The notes below the pieces were generated by a model. The model saw only the letters and a list, made by a program, of their open reading frames with translations, made no database searches and was not told the origin of the DNA. The translations under genes and the position numbers were made by a program. DNA of 64,000 nt from Macrostomum hystrix (lineage: Eukaryota; Platyhelminthes; Macrostomidae): assembly GCA_950097015.1 (NCBI GenBank), contig CATNEN010000038.1:19192001-19256000 (forward strand). The letters run 5' to 3'. This document shows, in pieces, positions 59,629 through 64,000 of this stretch (within the stretch, counting starts at the first letter, position 1; each line of letters starts with the position of its first letter).

Positions 59629-61098
59629 TAAGTTTTGTCGTTATTCGGCAAACATTTTCCTAGGCTGCGATAGTACGCAATTTGTAACTTTATTAAAATC
59701 TAATCTAAGTGAAAATCTTTTTTGCTTTCCGTAAAAGTAAATTTTGAACAGCTTCCCTATAACACTGGTCAAGAATGGAGTCATATTTTTCAAGTCCGAT
59801 ATGTTGCGAATCCACAAATCCCGCGGTGATTGTGCATTCATCTCACATGCTAAGTAAAGCATTTTGGGTTAAAGACAGCAAAATATATTTTTAGTCACTT
59901 TCTAGCATTATAAATTTCCTTACGCAAATTTTATATATACTCAAGTAGATAATAGGAAGCTGAAATAAACTGTTCAAAAGCTATTTTTTAGAAAAAAAAT
60001 TCGCTTGCCCAACGCTACTTATAGTAGGCCTAATTAAAATTTTCAAAACGGAAACAAAATCAGTTACTGTTTAAATAGGAATTTTGAGAGTCTGTATTTA
60101 TTTGCCACAATCTGATACTATTTTATTTAGCTATTTAAACAAAAGGTGATACTTTAGATCTTTGGTACACTGTCTCATGGCCCTTTCAATTACTGAGCTC
60201 TATTAATTACTTCGCACTATGCTTATAGACTCTAAAGATCTAAATGATGATGATTAGATAGTAATTTTCTGTCACGTTTTTCTCTGTTTACTGGTACCGT
60301 AATATCGCAAGCTTTTTCCTTGAGACGGTGTAAAAGCATTAGAAAAATACATTTTTAAAGAATGGAAAGCAAATACAATATTTCTAAAATAGAATCTAGC
60401 TGAGGGGCATTCAGCATGGCAACTATACACGAGTTTTCTGTTCTTACTATGAAATTACAGCTCAAGGGTCCATTTGAAAGCCTGTCAAACTATTCTGGAA
60501 ACTCACTGCAATAATTTTATAACTCTTTACAATGGATGCAAGCGCTGCATTGAAAACAGCGTAGATGAGAATATTTTCAGCTTTCGGCAATTCTTTGCCC
60601 AGGCGACAGAAACACAACAGCAAAGTTTCCTTTCCTAATTACACCTGGATTGAAGACGGTATTTAGCTGAGAGAAAAGCTACTCCATTTACACGATACTT
60701 CAAGCGTAATTAGCAGCAGCAGCAGCAGCAGCACCCGAAACAGTCCCGAAAAAATACAGTGAAGTTAAAGACTATGCACTCGCCAGTTGCTGTGTATAGC
60801 CTCTTTTCTGTAGCAAATAAATGCTCAGGCATTGTGCCTGTGTCTCTCAGTCTGTCTCTATGCCACTCAAATCTGACAACAATGCAGGCACAACAAACAA
60901 GTCACTTGCTATTGCAGCAGCGAATGAGAAATATTTTCGTAACAAAGTTTCTTTCTAGTTTGAGTTTGAAACCCTGTATGGAAAATATTATATTAGTTCA
61001 GCCTGTTTTGTAACAAAATATAAATTGTCGCACTACACACAAAGTCTTTAATCAAATAGATTTTTGAATAATTTCTTTACAAAAAAGCATCAAGCAAT
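59629..61098. other. AT-rich spacer before the oxidase gene
   Basis: Contains a (CAG)n microsatellite near 60713-60734. Short ORFs such as 60759-61013 + show no domain features. The promoter of the downstream molybdo-flavoenzyme gene presumably lies at the right end. Confidence 0.4.
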
Positions 61099-64000
61099 AT
61101 GTATGCAAGTGGTATAAATCCTTCCAGCGGTGATCAGGTTCTCTACGTAAATGGCAAATCCGTAGAGAGTAAGTTTAATTTATCTCCATGCTGGAACTGT
61201 CATAGTAATACAGTGAAGGCTGTAAACAACGCGTAATATTTCAGTTCCCAAGGACTGCAACCCGGAGACAAGTCTAAATGAGTTTCTACGCGATGTGCTC
61301 AATCTGAAGGGCACTAAAGTGCTGTGCAGAGAGGGCGGCTGCGGTTGCTGCGTTGTCACGGCCACCTACAAGCACCCTGCAACCGAGGAAGTGGTGTCAG
61401 TGCCTGTCAACTCTGTGAGCTGGAAAATGACTTTTTTTGCATTGGCTTCGAAGCAATGGGGCATGTGAATGGATATGGGGTTAAGTGGCAGAGAGATTCA
61501 CCCATCAGAAAGATTCATCAGAGTTGCCCCTCAGAGTCCCTGAGCTCGATTCCGCGGCGGGGCACAGACGCGTAGAGAAAGCTTGGGGCTTGTCGTGAAA
61601 TTTACGCCCTTAAGGGCCAACCTCTAAGGAAAATTGAAAGTGTTGCACTGCGAGACGATGAGAAAGTCAGGACAGATGTACACACCAACATATGAGTATG
61701 CCTGCGCACAGTATATGTGTGCGTATGTGCTCTGAAGTCAGCAAATGGGCAGAATTGCCTCCTCGCTGGCTGCAGGTCTAATGTCACTAAATGATGTGCT
61801 ATTGCCCGCAGCCCTCCTGCAATTATTAATATTTTTATTATCCCCCTGGATTGTGTGTGGTATCTCCCTGGATTGTGTGTGGTATCCCCCTGGATTGTGT
61901 GTGGTATCTCCCTAGATTGTGTGTGGTATCTCCCTAGATTGTGTGTGGTATCTCCCTGGATTGTGTGTGGTATCTCCCTGGATTGTGTGTGGTATCTCCC
62001 TGGATTGTGTGTGGTATCCCCCTGGATTGTGTGGTATCTCCCTAGATTGTGTGTGGTATCTCCCTAGATTGTGTGTGGTATCTCCCTGGATTGTGTGTGG
62101 TATCTCCCTGGATTGTGTGTGGTATCTCCCTAGATTGTGTGTGGTATCTCCCTAGATTGTGTGTGGTATCTCCCTAGATTGTGTGAGGTATCTCCCTGGA
62201 TTGTGTGTGGTATCTCCCTAGATTGTGTGTGGTATCTCCCTAGATTGTGTGTGGTATCTCCCTGGATTGTGTGTGGTATCTCCCTAGATTGTGTGTGGTA
62301 TCTCCCTAGATTGTGTGAGGTATCTCCCTAGATTGTGTGTCGTATCTCCCTAGATTGTGTGAGGTATCTCCCTAGATTGTGTGTGGTATCTCCCTAGATT
62401 GTGTGAGGTATCTCCCTAGATTGTGTGTGGTATCTCCCTAGATTGTGTTTGGTATCTCCCTAGATTGTGTGTGGTATCTCCCTAGATTGTGTGTGGTATC
62501 TCCCTAGATTGTGTGTGGTATCTCCCTGGATTGTGTGTGGTATCTCCCTGGATTGTGTGTGGTATCTCCCTGGATTGTGTGTGGTATCTCCCTGGATTGT
62601 GTGTGGTATCTCCCTGGATTGTGTGTGGTATCTCCCTGGATTGTGGTATTTTCTTTTGTCCTCGCTTCATCTCTCAGTCCTGTCTGTGTGGTTTCTGAAG
62701 ATTCTGAAGATACGAGCATTGACTCAGATGTGTTATGCGTCTCATAAAGCAAATTTTGAAGCACCTTTCTCATGCTAGTGCCTGTGCCCCGTCTACTCGG
62801 CTGTGGGCTGGCACATCACCACCATCGAGGGCATCGGAGGCAGCGGCAAGCCCTACCATCCGATTCAAGAGCGGCTGGCCGAGCACTTCGGCACCCAGTG
62901 CGGCTTCTGCTCTCCCGGCTTCGTCATGAGCATGTACAGCCAGCTGCAGGAGAACCAGAAGCCCACAATGCAGCAGGTTGAGCATTTCTTCGACGGCAAC
63001 ATCTGCCGCTGCACCGGCTACAGGTCCATTCTCGACGGCATGAAGTCGTTCGCCTGCGACTCCAAGAATGGCAAATGCATCGACATAGAGGTGAGTGGAC
63101 CGGACTAGTGTTAAAGCCCTTCAATTCCAGACAGCTCAAATGTTACTCGCTGAGCTGCTCATACAACCGCGGCAGGAAATGAACCAGAGCTTGTGCGCTG
63201 AGAACATCCTGAAGCCGCCCACATCCGGCGTGATCCCGATCGCTCGAGGTTGGAAGGGCCAGCGCTTCTACAACCCGGGCAGCCTGGACCAGCTGCTCAA
63301 GCTGCTCAAGCGCTACAAGGACGACGACTACCAGCTGGTCTGCGGCAACACCTCCGCCGGAGTCTTCAAAGAGGACGTCCTCGTGAACTGCTTCATCAAC
63401 GTTCGCAACGTGCCCGAGCTGCACAGCATCGAGGTGAGTCACTAAAGAGTACATCGCAGAGCTAGTGACAATGAGCTCAAAATCTTCTCAACACCTGACA
63501 CTCGCTGCAGTTGAGCAAGTCAGGCCTGGAGATTGGCGCCACGGTGACTCTGCGCGAGCTGATCGACACTTTTAAAGAGGCCGCCGCGAAGGTGCCCGGC
63601 TTGGCCCATCTCGACAGAATCAGCGACCACTACCAGCAGGTGGCCAACCAGGCCGTCCGCGCGAACGCCTCCTGGGCCGGAAACCTCATGATGAAGCACA
63701 GCCACCAGGACTTCCCATCGGATGTGTTCATCACGCTGGAGGCTGCAAAGACTGTCATCAGGGTTGCGGATGACCAGGGCACTCAGGATCACGTGCTGAC
63801 CGATTTTCTGAGGCTGAACATGCGGGGCAAGGTGATCGTGTCAGCCAAGCTGCCCGCCATCTCGACGGACCAGCACTTCTACCGGTCCTTCAAGATCACG
63901 CCTCGGCAGCTGGTAAAAAAATTTGGTTTGTTTTACGAGCGTACTTGACGTTGCAGAGTTGCTGCTTGCATGAGCTCTACCTCATTTCAGAATGCCCACG
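61099..64000 (+). CDS. Xanthine dehydrogenase / aldehyde oxidase family, N-terminal part
   Basis: A molybdo-flavoenzyme that oxidises purines or aldehydes through molybdopterin, two 2Fe-2S centres and FAD. Exons join in phase: 61099-61168, 61245-61414, 62779-63090, 63131-63433, 63511-63912 and 63991 onward, leaving the window. The first 2Fe-2S domain has CREGGCGCC plus the fourth ligand in SCLCPVY. The second has TQCGFCSPGFVMS and NICRCTGYRSILDG, with GIGG and HPIQERLAEHFG between. The FAD domain begins near GWKGQRFYNPGSL and has LVCGNTSAG, PELHSIE, IGATVTL and ASWAGNLMMKH. The ITPRQL-NAH junction at the right edge resembles invertebrate aldehyde oxidases. The molybdenum domain is outside the window, so XDH and AO cannot be separated. 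Confidence 0.9.
61475..61842 (+). mobile_element. tRNA-derived SINE copy (family 1), head diverged
   Basis: A box-A-like AAGTGGCAGAGAGATTCACC and box B GAGCTCGATTCCGCG (61540-61554) are followed by the shared body (CTGCGAGACGATGAGAAAGT) and tail CTCCTGCAATTATTAATATT. It lies in intron 2 of the XDH/AO gene and directly precedes the minisatellite at 61847. Confidence 0.8.
61847..62645. repeat. Minisatellite, 22-bp unit
   Basis: About 36 units of GGATTGTGTGTGGTATCTCC(CT), with TAGATTG and GTGAGG variants, filling the rest of XDH/AO intron 2. Confidence 0.95.

Noticed and set aside
1-64000. Search for a multi-gene defence, toxin-antitoxin or biosynthetic cluster
   Set aside because: All confidently identified genes are ordinary, unrelated animal genes on mixed strands with large introns. 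Nothing suggests a functional cluster.

Overview
This window is animal nuclear DNA. Its genes are split by GT-AG introns, with GC-rich exons in AT-rich introns and spacers. It holds a tRNA gene, tRNA-derived SINEs, LINE fragments and DNA-transposon MITEs. I judge it to be an invertebrate, perhaps a free-living flatworm such as Macrostomum. That guess rests only on the combination of conserved animal genes, many tandem repeats and divergent lineage-specific proteins, so it is weak.

Layout, left to right. A prominin (CD133-like) 3' end lies on + (1-4996). A complete caprin RNA-binding protein follows on + (7470-11543), then a small single-pass membrane ORF on - (12964-13179). A complete 11-exon trifunctional C1-tetrahydrofolate synthase (MTHFD1 type) lies on - (15257-24695). 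A secreted PAN/C-type-lectin-like gene on - (26131-26908) has an apparent frame break. A complete 6-exon D-amino-acid/D-aspartate oxidase lies on - (27870-30193). An unrecognised single-pass membrane protein is on + (33454-34419). A complete 6-exon SLC7 amino-acid transporter light chain lies on - (36241-43441). LINE debris on - (46563-47898) is followed by a divergent Rab-like GTPase on - (48919-50818). An EML-type WD-repeat microtubule protein lies on + (53031-58063). A decayed reverse-transcriptase fragment on + (about 58640-59340) sits next to tRNA-Pro(AGG) (59557-59628). The 5' half of a xanthine dehydrogenase/aldehyde oxidase runs off the right edge on + (61099-64000). For MTHFD1, DAO/DDO, SLC7 and caprin I joined the exons by hand. 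Their phases fit and total lengths come out at 934, 353, 506 and 632 residues, close to the expected family sizes.

The genes do not form a pathway or operon. They look like an ordinary stretch of unrelated housekeeping and accessory genes. I see no defence or other novel multi-gene system.

The striking feature is repeats. Most large introns, and several spacers, carry their own minisatellite. Units are mostly 15-34 bp, often 20-22 bp, and each array has a different sequence. In one MTHFD1 intron the array starts exactly at the 5' splice site and every unit repeats the exon-intron junction. In the Rab-like gene the array runs right into the 3' splice site. A 606-bp hAT-type MITE with a perfect 8-bp target duplication has landed inside one array. 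Many long ORFs in the window are translations of these arrays and not genes.
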